A DNA stretch of 64,000 bases. It comes from Flavimobilis rhizosphaerae (GTDB lineage Bacteria > Actinomycetota > Actinomycetes > Actinomycetales > Cellulomonadaceae). The notes under the pieces were generated by a model that worked only from the letters and a program-made list of their open reading frames with translations, ran no database searches and was not told where the DNA came from. Shown piece by piece: positions 30,466 through 39,589 of the stretch. The stretch is taken from assembly GCF_014852685.1 (NCBI RefSeq), contig NZ_JACZDF010000003.1, positions 124,001-188,000 of the forward strand, given 5' to 3'. The position numbers were made by a program, and so were the translations under genes. How positions within the stretch are numbered: the first letter of the stretch is position 1; each line of letters starts with the position of its first letter.

Positions 30466-33400
30466 TCAGTACGACTGCGGTGAGTGGTCGGGAACGGTGG
30501 ACTGGTGGGGCTCGTCGCCCACGCCTTCCTGGCGACCTCGGGTGGTCGCGCTCATGAAGGACGAGAGTCGGGAGCGGAGCTCGGCCGCGTCGCGGCTGAT
30601 CTTCGTCTCCTCGGGCTTGGGCTCGGTCGTCGCAGGCGCCTCGGCGCGGACGCGCTTCGTGAGGCCCTGGCTCTTCGCCGAGAGGTCCTGGTTCGGACGG
30701 TAGGACGAGAGCTGGCTGAGCTCCGAGAGCGCCTGCTCCTGGATGCCTGCCTGCAGAGCGAGGCGCGCCGTGAGGTCGGCGTCGAACGCGAGCGTCGGGC
30801 CGCCCCACACCTCCTCGGCCGGAGCCGTGAAGGTCTCGGGCGCGAACTCGGCCGCGGGAGGGCTGAACGACTCGGGAGCGTCGAAGCTGTGCTGGATCTG
30901 CGGGGCACGGTACGAGAAGCCGGACGACGGCGCCGCGGGTGCGTCCACAGGAGCGGGAGCGGCCCACGCGTCGTCGACCGGGGCTCCCCACGAGGCCGCG
31001 GGGGCGGGCGCCGCCGACGGGAGCGGGGCTACTGCCGGTGCGTCGGGCGCGGTCTCCGCACCGTGACGACGCTTGAACAGACGCCCGAAGAGGCCCTTGC
31101 GCTCCTCGGCGGCCGGCTGCTCCTGGGCTACCGGCTGTCCGAGCACCTCGGAGAAGCTCGGCAGCTCGGTGCCACCGGGCGTCACCGCATACGGGGCGAA
31201 CGCGCCGCCCTGCTCGGACACGGCACCCCAGGCGGGGGCCGCCGCAGCGGCCGGGGGTGCCGGGGCGTATCCGTCGGGAGCGACGTCGTCCTGCGCGGGG
31301 TAGCCGGCGTCGACCGCAGGCTCCTCCGGCGCGTAGGGCTCGGGCGTGTACGGCGCGGGCACGAACTGCTCAGCGGCGTAGGTCTCGGCAGCGTGCGGAG
31401 CGGGTGACTCGTCCTCGAGCCCGGGAACCTCGGGCTCGAGGTAGACCTCAGGCTCCACGTGCTGCTGCGGTTCGACGTCGACCTCAGGCTCGGCGTACGG
31501 CTCGGCCGCGGGGGCGGTCTGCTGCGGCTCGGCGACCCCCTGCCAGGCCGGGGCAACAGGCTCCTCGTCGACGTACCGCGCGTAGCGGCCACGGCGCACG
31601 GGCGCGTCGTCCTCGGGCAGGTCCGCAGCGGACGCGATCGAGCCGACGTGCGCGCCGAGGGCCCGCAGGCGCGCGAGCATGTCGTCGTCGTTCGCGGCGC
31701 CGGGCTCTTCCCACTGCTGAGGCGCGGGCGCGCCCCAGGCCTCGGCGGCGGGGGCGTCCCACGTCTCGGCGGCCGTGGGCGTCGAGGCGATCCAGCCGTC
31801 CTCGGCGCGTGTCGGAAGCTGCTCGTCGGCCGCGGCCGACGGCACGGACGGCGCCCACGCCTCCCCGGCTGCGATCTCGAACGGCTCGGCGGGCATCGTC
31901 GGCGACCATGCCTCGTACTCCGGTGCGCTCGGGCTCTCCACGAGCCCGGGAACGTCGTCGTCGAGCACGACCTCGGGGACGACGAGCTCCGGCTCCTGAG
32001 CGGCGACGGCCTCCGCGGCGACGTCACCCGCAGGCACGGCACCGCCAGCAGCATGCGCCTGCTCCATGAACTCGATCGAGCGGCGCGTACGGAAACTCGA
32101 GAACACTGCGGCACGTGCGGGGACCGAGTCCGCGTCGAGCTCGCTGGCGGTCGGCGCCACCGGGGCTTCGATGGGCGCCGGGGCACCGTTCCGTGAGCGG
32201 AGCGGGAGGCTCGCCCCACCGCGCGTGGGGAGCGCCGACACTGTGATGTCCGCCTGAGGCGGGGTCCAGGCCTCGGCACTGGCCGCGAACTCGGCGGGGA
32301 GCGCGGGAGCGACGGTCTCGGGCAAGACGATCGCCGACTCGTCGAGGTCACCGGACAGGGTGACGCTCGGCGCGGTGGCGTCTGCATCGACGCGGGTCCG
32401 GCGGCGCGGCATGCCGGTCGCGGTCGCGCCGTCCGTGAGCGCGTCGAGGTCGACAGGTATCGCGACGGGAGCCTCCGGCTCGGGAAGACCGCCACGGCGC
32501 GGCGCGAGCGGAGTGCTGCCCGTCGCGACCTCGGGGCCCACCCAGGCCTCGGTCGCTTCCTGGGTCGACTTGTTGAGCGGATCGACGGGCGCGTCGAGCG
32601 GCACCTCGGACTCGGCGAGGAACAGCGCGCGGGCGAACGCCACGCGCACGACGGTTCCAGTGCCGTCCTCCGCGGTCATGAAGCGCACCGTCGCCCCGAG
32701 CTTGTAGGCGAGGCGCCCGACGACGTAGAGGCCAAGGCGCTGCGCGCCGACGATCTCGCTCGCCGCGTAGGTCGCGGCCCTCTCGTTGGCCTCGTCGATC
32801 TCCTCGGGCGTCATGCCGAGGCCCTGGTCCTCGACGACGACGTTGACCCAGCGGGAGTCCTCGGACACGGAGACGACGACGGGCGTGCCGGGCTCGGAGA
32901 AGACGGTCGCGTTCTCGAGGATCTCGGCGAGGAGGTGCGCTGCGGGGAGCGCGTTGTGACCGAGCATGAGCGGGTCGGTGCCGAGGTCGAGCTGGACACG
33001 GTCGTACTGCTCGATCTCGGAGGATGCCGTACGGACGACGTCCGAGAGCGGCATCGGCTGACGCACGCGACGACCGGAGTCGATGCCGGCGAGGACGAGG
33101 AGCGACTCCGCGTTACGACGCATTCGTGTAGCGAGGTGGTCGAGGCGGAAGAGGTTCGACAGCGTGTTCGGGTCTTCCTCGGAACGCTCGAGCTCGTCGA
33201 GGAAGACCAGCTGGCGGTTGAGGAGCACCTGGTCGCGACGAGCGACGTTGATGAACATCTCCGCGATGGAGCCACGGAGGAGCGCCTGCTCACGGGCGAC
33301 GCGCAGCGTCACCTCGTTGACCTCGTTGAACGCGGTCGCGAGCTGTCCGACCTCGTCCTGGGAGGTCACCTTGATGGGCTCGACGACGACGTCGGGGCCC

Positions 33401-34512
33401 TTGCCGGGCTCCGCGACCTGGTCGACGATGCGCGGCAGCTCGTCACGGATCTTGCCGGCCGCGTCGCGGAGCGCACGGAGCGGGTCGGCGATCGTCCGGG
33501 CGACGAGGAAGGCGATGACGAGGGTGACTGCGAGTGCCGCGAGGATCGCAATCGTCGTGATGATGAGCTCGCGGAGCGCGGCGCTCTCGGCGTCGGCGGC
33601 GACGTCGCCCATCGCGGCCGAGATCTGCTGGCGGACGCCGGCGATGCCTGCGAGGTGCTCGGCGTACGACTTGTCCCAAACGGTGAGGGCTGACTGGCCG
33701 GCGGACGCGACGTTGCCGTCACGGAGGGCGCTGTGGACCTGCGTGTAGTAGAACGCGTCTGTCGGGACCTTGAGCCCGGCGGCCTGTCCGGTGATCTGGC
33801 TGAGCAGCGCGTCGGCGTCAGTCTGGATCGCGCCGAGGTTGCTGGCGAAGAGTGCGAGGCTACGACGCTGACCTTCGGTGAGCGCGTCGGCTTCGTTGAG
33901 CGCGATCTGGTACGTGCCGAGAACACCCTCGAGCTGGACGGCGTCGTAGAGGCGGGTGAGAGCGGCGTAGGCACCGACGTAGGACGCGAGCTTGCGGTCG
34001 ACGAGGACGTTCGCGAGGACGTCGACGAGGTCGAGCTGCGGCTTGATGATCGAGGTGTAGCGCGCCTGGATCGTCGGGGCGTGCATGGGCGTCGCCGCGA
34101 GCGCGGCACGCGCGTTGAGCACGTTCTCCTCTGAGCGCCCGGCGACGGACGCCTCGAGCGCGGCGCGGGTGTCCTCGTTCTGCGTGTCGAGCTCCGCGCC
34201 GGCCATCGCGGCGTTGAACGACTTGAGCGCCGCGTCGGTGGTCGCCTGAGCGGTCTCGAGCGCGGCCTTGAGCTCCTCGGGCGCGGCAGCGCCAAGATGC
34301 GCGATGCGCATCGCGGTGTCACGCTCGTTCTGAACGGCGCCGATCAAACGCTCCTGCCCGGCGACGAGCGAGACGAAGCGATTCTGGAGGCGTGCCTGGT
34401 CGAACGTGTCGAACGCACGCAGCGACAGCAGGCCGAACGCGACGACGAGCACGAGGACAGGCACGCCGAGCGTCACCAGGATCTTCCCGCGCACCCCGAG
34501 TCTGCGGAGCAT
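30466..34512 (-). CDS. Conservon sensor histidine-kinase-like protein (CvnA-like) with very long tail
   Basis: A 1348-residue membrane sensor. The order is: membrane helix (about 10-30); extracytoplasmic nitrate/nitrite-sensor-type helical domain (NIT, about 40-310); second helix (IAILAALAVTLVIAFLVA); HAMP; a dimerisation segment with His in FRLDHLATRMRR; and an HATPase domain with N-box LLAEILENATVFSEP and G-box DQGLGM. About 670 further residues are Ala/Pro/Glu-rich, with little predicted structure, and end in a basic FGRLFKRRHG patch and a short helical segment. The ATG at 34512 has an AGAGAGG site. First gene of the four-gene conservon. Confidence 0.92.
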   Translation of the reverse strand: MLRRLGVRGKILVTLGVPVLVLVVAFGLLSLRAFDTFDQARLQNRFVSLVAGQERLIGAVQNERDTAMRIAHLGAAAPEELKAALETAQATTDAALKSFNAAMAGAELDTQNEDTRAALEASVAGRSEENVLNARAALAATPMHAPTIQARYTSIIKPQLDLVDVLANVLVDRKLASYVGAYAALTRLYDAVQLEGVLGTYQIALNEADALTEGQRRSLALFASNLGAIQTDADALLSQITGQAAGLKVPTDAFYYTQVHSALRDGNVASAGQSALTVWDKSYAEHLAGIAGVRQQISAAMGDVAADAESAALRELIITTIAILAALAVTLVIAFLVARTIADPLRALRDAAGKIRDELPRIVDQVAEPGKGPDVVVEPIKVTSQDEVGQLATAFNEVNEVTLRVAREQALLRGSIAEMFINVARRDQVLLNRQLVFLDELERSEEDPNTLSNLFRLDHLATRMRRNAESLLVLAGIDSGRRVRQPMPLSDVVRTASSEIEQYDRVQLDLGTDPLMLGHNALPAAHLLAEILENATVFSEPGTPVVVSVSEDSRWVNVVVEDQGLGMTPEEIDEANERAATYAASEIVGAQRLGLYVVGRLAYKLGATVRFMTAEDGTGTVVRVAFARALFLAESEVPLDAPVDPLNKSTQEATEAWVGPEVATGSTPLAPRRGGLPEPEAPVAIPVDLDALTDGATATGMPRRRTRVDADATAPSVTLSGDLDESAIVLPETVAPALPAEFAASAEAWTPPQADITVSALPTRGGASLPLRSRNGAPAPIEAPVAPTASELDADSVPARAAVFSSFRTRRSIEFMEQAHAAGGAVPAGDVAAEAVAAQEPELVVPEVVLDDDVPGLVESPSAPEYEAWSPTMPAEPFEIAAGEAWAPSVPSAAADEQLPTRAEDGWIASTPTAAETWDAPAAEAWGAPAPQQWEEPGAANDDDMLARLRALGAHVGSIASAADLPEDDAPVRRGRYARYVDEEPVAPAWQGVAEPQQTAPAAEPYAEPEVDVEPQQHVEPEVYLEPEVPGLEDESPAPHAAETYAAEQFVPAPYTPEPYAPEEPAVDAGYPAQDDVAPDGYAPAPPAAAAAPAWGAVSEQGGAFAPYAVTPGGTELPSFSEVLGQPVAQEQPAAEERKGLFGRLFKRRHGAETAPDAPAVAPLPSAAPAPAASWGAPVDDAWAAPAPVDAPAAPSSGFSYRAPQIQHSFDAPESFSPPAAEFAPETFTAPAEEVWGGPTLAFDADLTARLALQAGIQEQALSELSQLSSYRPNQDLSAKSQGLTKRVRAEAPATTEPKPEETKISRDAAELRSRLSSFMSATTRGRQEGVGDEPHQSTVPDHSPQSY

Positions 34513-34681
34513 CGGTACCTCTCTCGTTCGTTCTCGTCCGACATTCGTCATCGTGACGAATCCTGGGATCTGCGTGTGTCGGCATGACCGGCACAGCTCT
34601 TCGTGCTAAGTGGCATCGGCATCCCGCCTGCCCACCTTAACGGAGAAGAGCAGAACCGTTCTGCGACGGCTGTGACGACAG

Positions 34682-34687
34682 TAGAGT
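34682..34687 (+). promoter_or_regulatory. -10 element of a leaderless promoter
   Basis: TAGAGT lies 7 nt upstream of the GTG start of the quinone oxidoreductase, with no ribosome site between. Confidence 0.5.
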
Positions 34688-34694
34688 CGACGCC

Positions 34695-35714
34695 GTGCGC
34701 ATTATCGCCATTGGACCCGGTGACGGGACAGCCCCTGCCCGTCTGACGGACGCCACGGCCCCGGTTCCTGACGTCGCCGCAGGTGAGGTGCTCGTACGCG
34801 TCGGTGCCGCCGGGGTCAACCCGGCAGACGCGCTCCAGGTGAGGGGCCTCTACCCGCCGCCGGCGGGCGCGCCCGCGTGGCCCGGCCTCGAGGTCGCGGG
34901 CACGGTCGTCGCGGTCGCGGAGGGCGTGCGGACACCCGCGGTCGGGGACCGCGTCGCCGCCCTCCTGCCGGGTGGCGGCTACGCAGAGCTCGTCTCCGTC
35001 CCTGCGGCCCACACGTGGCGGGTTCCGGCGGGCATCGACGACGCGCACGCGGCATCGCTGCCCGAGGGCCTCTGCACGGCGTGGTCGTCGCTCGTCGACG
35101 TGGGTCGTCTCCGGCCCGGCGAGACGGTGCTCGTCCACGGCGGCGCAGGCGGCGTGGGGTCGCTCGCGACGCAGATGGCGCTCGTGCTCGGGTGCCGCGT
35201 CGTCACGACGGCGCGCGGGACGGCGCGGGTCGCGGCGCTCCAGGAGCTGCTCGCGCCTGCGCTCGCGCATGCCGCGGCGGCCGGTGCGGTCGACGACGCG
35301 CTCACGGTCGTCGACCGGGAGTCCGAGGACTTCGTCGACGCGGCCGGGGCGCTCGGCGGTGCGGACGTCGTGCTCGACGTCGTGGGCGCCGCGAACCTCG
35401 GCCGGAACGTCCGCGCGCTGGCGCGCGACGGGCGGCTCGTCGTCATCGGGATGCTCAAGGGGCGCCGCGGGGAGCTCGACCTCGGCGAGCTGCTCGCGCG
35501 CCGCGGCACGGTGACGGGAACGACACTGCGCTCGCGATCGGACGACGAGAAGGCGGCGATCGTCGAGGCGATCGGCGAGCGGGTGTGGCCGCTCGTGGCG
35601 AGCGGCGTCGTGCGCCCGCGCGTCCACGCACGCGTCCCGTTCGAGCGTGCGGGTGAGGCGCACGCGCTCCTCGCGTCGGGCGAGGTTGTCGGCAAGGTCG
35701 TGCTCGTCCCCTGA
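34695..35714 (+). CDS. NADPH:quinone oxidoreductase family protein
   Basis: A 339-residue zinc-independent medium-chain dehydrogenase/reductase. The GroES-like N-terminal half (VRVGAAGVNPADALQVRGLY) lacks zinc-ligand cysteines, the Rossmann half has VLVHGGAGGVGSLATQMALV, and LDVVGAANLGRNVRAL follows. It would reduce quinones or enals with NADPH. Divergent from the conservon, convergent with the sugar importer. Confidence 0.9.
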   Translation: MRIIAIGPGDGTAPARLTDATAPVPDVAAGEVLVRVGAAGVNPADALQVRGLYPPPAGAPAWPGLEVAGTVVAVAEGVRTPAVGDRVAALLPGGGYAELVSVPAAHTWRVPAGIDDAHAASLPEGLCTAWSSLVDVGRLRPGETVLVHGGAGGVGSLATQMALVLGCRVVTTARGTARVAALQELLAPALAHAAAAGAVDDALTVVDRESEDFVDAAGALGGADVVLDVVGAANLGRNVRALARDGRLVVIGMLKGRRGELDLGELLARRGTVTGTTLRSRSDDEKAAIVEAIGERVWPLVASGVVRPRVHARVPFERAGEAHALLASGEVVGKVVLVP

Positions 35715-35762
35715 GCCGCGCGCCCATCGCCTGACCTCCGGATTCACCCGCGCACGAGAGGC

Positions 35763-35787
35763 ACGCGTCCCACCACGTGGGACGCGT
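35763..35787. terminator. Hairpin between convergent genes (qor-like side)
   Basis: ACGCGTCCCAC and GTGGGACGCGT form a perfect 11-bp stem 49 bp past the oxidoreductase stop. Confidence 0.7.
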
Positions 35788-35815
35788 CGGTGTCGGCCGG
35801 CCCGTGCGGAGCAGC

Positions 35816-35850
35816 AGGCGGGGGCGGGACGCACGCGCCCGCCCCCGCCT
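35816..35850. terminator. Hairpin between convergent genes (importer side)
   Basis: AGGCGGGGGCGGG and CCCGCCCCCGCCT form a perfect 13-bp stem 11 bp past the permease stop on the minus strand. Confidence 0.7.
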
Positions 35851-35861
35851 GAGCCGCACCG

Positions 35862-36833
35862 TCACCCCTTGACGGAGCCCGCGAGCAGGCCGCGGACGAA
35901 GTACCGCTGGAGCGACAGGAACACGATCATCGGGACGATCATCGCGATGAACGCACCCGCCGAGAGCAGGAACCAGTCGCCGCCACGCGTGCCGACCATC
36001 TCTGCGAGCCGCACCGTGAGCGGCGCGACCGCCGCTCGTCCGCCCGCGAAGGTGAGCGAGACGAGCAGGTCGTTCCACACCCAGAGGAACTGGAAGATCG
36101 CGAACGACGCGATCGCGGGCACGAGCAGCGGCAGGAGCACGCGGAAGAAGATCTTCACGTGGCCCGCGCCGTCGACCCGGGCCGCCTCGACGAGCGAGGC
36201 CGGGATCTCCTTCATGAAGTTGTGCAGGAGGAAGATCGCCAGGGGCAGCGCGAACATCGTGTGGGAGAGCCAGACGGGCCAGAACGAGCGTCCGATGCCC
36301 CAGTTGACGTACTGAGTGAGGAGCGGGATGAGCGTCACCTGGATCGGCACGATCTGCAGCGCGAAGATCGCGACGAAGAGCACGTCACGCCCCTTGAACG
36401 GGATCCACGCGAAGGCGTAGGCAGCGAGCAGCGCGATCGAGATCGGGATGACGACCGACGGCAGCGTGATGACGATCGAGTTGACGAAGTAGGTGGCGAG
36501 GTTGTTGCCCCCGCCGAACAGGGCCTGTTCGTAGTTGTCGAGCGTGAAGTTCGGGTTCGTGACGATCGTCCACCACCCGGAGCGGTCGATGTCAGCCTCC
36601 GGCCGGAACGACGTGACGAGAAGCCCGACCGTCGGGATCGTCCAGAGCACGGCGATGATGACGGCCGCGAGCGAGGCCCACGGGTTCTGCATCCCCTGCC
36701 GCAGCCGGCGTGCGCGTCGCGTCACCTTTGTCTCGCTCGCGGCGACGAGCGCCGCGTCGGAGACGGGACCTCCCCCGCTCACATCCGCGGCGACCGCCGA
36801 AGTCGCGGATGCGTGGCTGTTGTCTGCACTCAT
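35862..36833 (-). CDS. Carbohydrate ABC transporter permease (MalG type)
   Basis: Inner-membrane subunit of a sugar importer, 323 residues. An N-terminal hydrophilic extension of about 50 residues precedes six membrane helices. The EAA loop that contacts the ATPase is EAARVDGAGHVKIFFRVLLP, typical of the CUT1 family. The start ATG overlaps the stop of the other permease. No ATPase gene is adjacent; in actinobacteria a shared MsiK-type ATPase encoded elsewhere commonly serves such importers. Confidence 0.93.
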   Translation of the reverse strand: MSADNSHASATSAVAADVSGGGPVSDAALVAASETKVTRRARRLRQGMQNPWASLAAVIIAVLWTIPTVGLLVTSFRPEADIDRSGWWTIVTNPNFTLDNYEQALFGGGNNLATYFVNSIVITLPSVVIPISIALLAAYAFAWIPFKGRDVLFVAIFALQIVPIQVTLIPLLTQYVNWGIGRSFWPVWLSHTMFALPLAIFLLHNFMKEIPASLVEAARVDGAGHVKIFFRVLLPLLVPAIASFAIFQFLWVWNDLLVSLTFAGGRAAVAPLTVRLAEMVGTRGGDWFLLSAGAFIAMIVPMIVFLSLQRYFVRGLLAGSVKG

Positions 36834-37867
36834 CGGATCTCCTCCACCTTCCGCATCTGTCGGACGTTGTACACGATGAGCGGGATGATGAGGATGAAGA
36901 GGATGACCGCGAGCGCGGCACCCATGCCCTTGTCGTTGAACTTGAAGCTCTGCGTGTAGAACTCGTTGGCGACGACCGACGTGCCGAAGTTGCCGGCGGT
37001 CATCGTGCGCACGATGTCGAAGACCTTGAGCGTCGCCATGGCGATCGTCGTGAGGACGACGACGAGCGCGGGCCGGATGCTCGGCACGGTGATGTACCGG
37101 AACATGCCGAAGCCACCGAGGCCGTCGAGACGTGCCGCCTCGACGATGTCGTCGGGGATTGCCTTGATCGACGCCGAGAGGATCGTCATGGCGAAGCCCG
37201 CCTGGATCCACACCATGACCGCGATGAGGAACAGGGTGTTGAGCGGCGCGTTGATGAGGAACTGCTGCGGCTCGAGCCCGAGCCACACGAGCACCTGGTT
37301 CATGAGCCCGATCTGGCGGTTCCCACCGCCTCGGTACTCGTAGACGAACTTCCAGATGACCGACGCCCCGACCATGGAGATCGCCATGGGGAGGAACACG
37401 AGCGTCTTGGCAGCCTTCTCGAACCGGGTGCGGTCGACGAGGACGGCGTAGACCAGACCGATGATCGTCGAGAGCAGCGGCACGAGAACGACCCAGACGA
37501 CGGTGTTCCGCAGGACGATCTGGAAGTCCGAGTCCGTGAACGCGCGGACGTAGTTGTCGAAGCCGACGAAGGCCTGACCGCGCTTGTCGTAGAACGAGCC
37601 CTTCGTGGTCGAGATCGCGGGGTACACGAGACCGAAGCACACCAGGAGGACCGCAGGGCCGGCGAAGACCGTGGCGACGAGCCAGTTGCGGGCGCGCTTC
37701 GGCCGGTCCACCAGCCAGAGGAGCAGCCCCATGACCGCGATGAACAGGACAATGACGACCGCCATGACGGTGAACTTCTGCGTCGGGGTGTTGGCGACGA
37801 GCAGGAAGTCACGCACCTCCCCCCACAGCCAGGAGAAGTAGTACTGCACGTATTCAAGGGTGCTCAA
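36830..37867 (-). CDS. Carbohydrate ABC transporter permease (MalF type)
   Basis: A 345-residue permease with an N-terminal pair of helices and a six-helix core. The EAA loop reads EAARLDGLGGFGMFRYITVP. The TTG start is preferred because GGAGG lies 6 nt upstream. Second gene of the operon, downstream of the binding protein and beyond a hairpin that may reduce read-through. Confidence 0.93.
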   Translation of the reverse strand: MSTLEYVQYYFSWLWGEVRDFLLVANTPTQKFTVMAVVIVLFIAVMGLLLWLVDRPKRARNWLVATVFAGPAVLLVCFGLVYPAISTTKGSFYDKRGQAFVGFDNYVRAFTDSDFQIVLRNTVVWVVLVPLLSTIIGLVYAVLVDRTRFEKAAKTLVFLPMAISMVGASVIWKFVYEYRGGGNRQIGLMNQVLVWLGLEPQQFLINAPLNTLFLIAVMVWIQAGFAMTILSASIKAIPDDIVEAARLDGLGGFGMFRYITVPSIRPALVVVLTTIAMATLKVFDIVRTMTAGNFGTSVVANEFYTQSFKFNDKGMGAALAVILFILIIPLIVYNVRQMRKVEEIR

Positions 37868-37956
37868 CTGGTGCCTCCAGCTCGGGCTTCACTGACCGAA
37901 ACGGCAGGACGGCCCGCACCTGAGCCGGTGCGAGCGCGTCCGTGGGAGCGGGACGG

Positions 37957-37990
37957 GGTGGGGCCGCCGCGGGAGCGTGACGGCCCCACC
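37957..37990 (-). terminator. Intra-operon hairpin between binding protein and permeases
   Basis: GGTGGGGCCG and CGGCCCCACC form a perfect 10-bp stem 14 bp after the binding-protein stop. Partial termination here would give more binding protein than permease, a common pattern. Confidence 0.65.
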
Positions 37991-38004
37991 CTGCTAGCCC
38001 TGGG

Positions 38005-39417
38005 TCACGGCCAGGTCTTCTCGATGGCGTCGGCGACGTCCTGCGAGGACTTGTCCTCGGCGAAGAACTTCACCATCTCCCTCCAGAAGGAGCCTGCGCC
38101 CACCTCGGCCGGCATGAGGTCGGAGGCGTCGAAGCGGATCACCGAGTTCTTGTCACCGAGGACGCTCGCGGCAAGCTTGTCGAAGTCCGTCGCGAGGTTG
38201 TTGACGTCGAGCCCGGAGTTCGCCGAGACCCAGCCGCCGCCCTCGGTGGCCTTGGCTTTCGCGTTGGCCCAGGTGTCCGAGGCGAGGAAGGCCTGGAACG
38301 CGGCGACCTCAGGAGCGTCACGGAACGCCGCGACGAACTCGCCGCCACCGAGGACCGGCTTGTCGTCAGCCGTCTTGCCCGGGAGGTAGAAGGCGAAGAC
38401 GTCGCCGTCCTCGGCGACCGTCGTGCCCGTCGGCCAGTTGGTCTGGTAGAAGTTCGCGGCTCGGTGGAGGACGCACTTCGGGGTCTCACCCTCGGCCGCG
38501 GGGAGGACCGGCGTTCCCGCCGAGTTCCACGCCTGCGTCGCGATCGTCTTGACGTCACCGAAGCCGCCGTTGACGCGCGTCGGGTCCTTGAGGATGTCCC
38601 CGACCGCGTCGAGCGCCGCGACGACCTGCGGGTCGTTGAACGGGATGTCGTGGGAGACCCACTGGTCGTAGACCTCGGGGCCCGCGGTGCGGAGCATGAC
38701 GTCCTCGACCCAGTCGGTCGCGGGCCAGCCGGTCGCGTCACCGGACTCGATACCGGCGCACCAGGCCTTCGTGTCCGTGCCGGAGAAGTCGGCGGTGATC
38801 TTGTCGGTGAGGGTGAGCATCTCGTCCCACGTCGTCGGGATCGCGTAGCCCTTGTCCTTGAAGAGCGACGGGTTGTACCAGACGAAGGACTTCATGTTGG
38901 CGCCGAGCGGGGCGGCGTAGAAGGTGTCGTCGACCGTGCCGTAGTCCTTCCACGACGGGGAGAAGAACTTGTCGACGTTCGCGGCGGTCCCCTCGGACGC
39001 GGGGATCACCTTGCCCGGGTAGTTCGTCACGAGGGTCTTGAGGAGACCCGGCTGGGGCAGGTAGGCGATGTCCGGAGCGTTGCCGGCCTCGATGCGGATG
39101 GGCAGCTGGGCCTCGAACTCACGCGAGCCCTCGTACTCGATGGTCGCGCCCGTGCACTCCTCGAACTGGTCGTACGACTCCTCCTGGTCCGCCTGCTCGA
39201 CCTCGACGATCGACGTGTAGACGGAGACGGTCTTGCCGGACAGGTCGCCGTAGACGGCGTAGTCCTCACAGCCAGCCTTGACCTCGCCGGTCGGGGCGGC
39301 GCTGCCGCCCGTGCCCGTCGTGGGGTTGGCCTCGGGGTCGGGGGCGCAGGCGCCGAGCGCCAGCAGCAAGCTTGCGGCGATCGCCGAGACGGCGACCGTG
39401 GACTTCCTCGTGCTCAT
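38005..39417 (-). CDS. Sugar ABC transporter substrate-binding lipoprotein
   Basis: A 470-residue solute-binding protein anchored by lipid after cleavage at LLLALGAC (Cys about residue 24). A Gly/Ala/Thr linker is followed by a CUT1-type binding fold with typical segments (FYAAPLGANMKSFVWYNPSL, IPTTWDEMLTLTDKI). The ATG has a GGAGGAGA site. An AAGCGCTT operator lies 75 bp upstream and the LacI gene further upstream in the same direction. The ligand cannot be read from sequence; an alpha-glucoside-type oligosaccharide is one possibility. Confidence 0.92.
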   Translation of the reverse strand: MSTRKSTVAVSAIAASLLLALGACAPDPEANPTTGTGGSAAPTGEVKAGCEDYAVYGDLSGKTVSVYTSIVEVEQADQEESYDQFEECTGATIEYEGSREFEAQLPIRIEAGNAPDIAYLPQPGLLKTLVTNYPGKVIPASEGTAANVDKFFSPSWKDYGTVDDTFYAAPLGANMKSFVWYNPSLFKDKGYAIPTTWDEMLTLTDKITADFSGTDTKAWCAGIESGDATGWPATDWVEDVMLRTAGPEVYDQWVSHDIPFNDPQVVAALDAVGDILKDPTRVNGGFGDVKTIATQAWNSAGTPVLPAAEGETPKCVLHRAANFYQTNWPTGTTVAEDGDVFAFYLPGKTADDKPVLGGGEFVAAFRDAPEVAAFQAFLASDTWANAKAKATEGGGWVSANSGLDVNNLATDFDKLAASVLGDKNSVIRFDASDLMPAEVGAGSFWREMVKFFAEDKSSQDVADAIEKTWP

Positions 39418-39491
39418 CGTTGAGTCTCCTCCATGAAGGGGTGTGCCAGCTCCAGCAGCGCCACCGTCGTGGGAGCGCTGCCCTCGCTCCA

Positions 39492-39505
39492 TGCAAGCGC
39501 TTACA
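39492..39505. promoter_or_regulatory. LacI-family operator of the sugar importer
   Basis: TGCAAGCGCTTACA is a near-perfect palindrome around AAGCGCTT and matches the common LacI/GalR operator pattern. It lies between lacI and the binding-protein start and is the likely target of that LacI protein. Confidence 0.75.
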
Positions 39506-39589
39506 TGTGACGTACGCAACCGCGGAGCGCCACAAAGCTGTAACGATTGCGCAACAAGCGACCGCAAACGCGCAGGCCGGGCGACCCCG

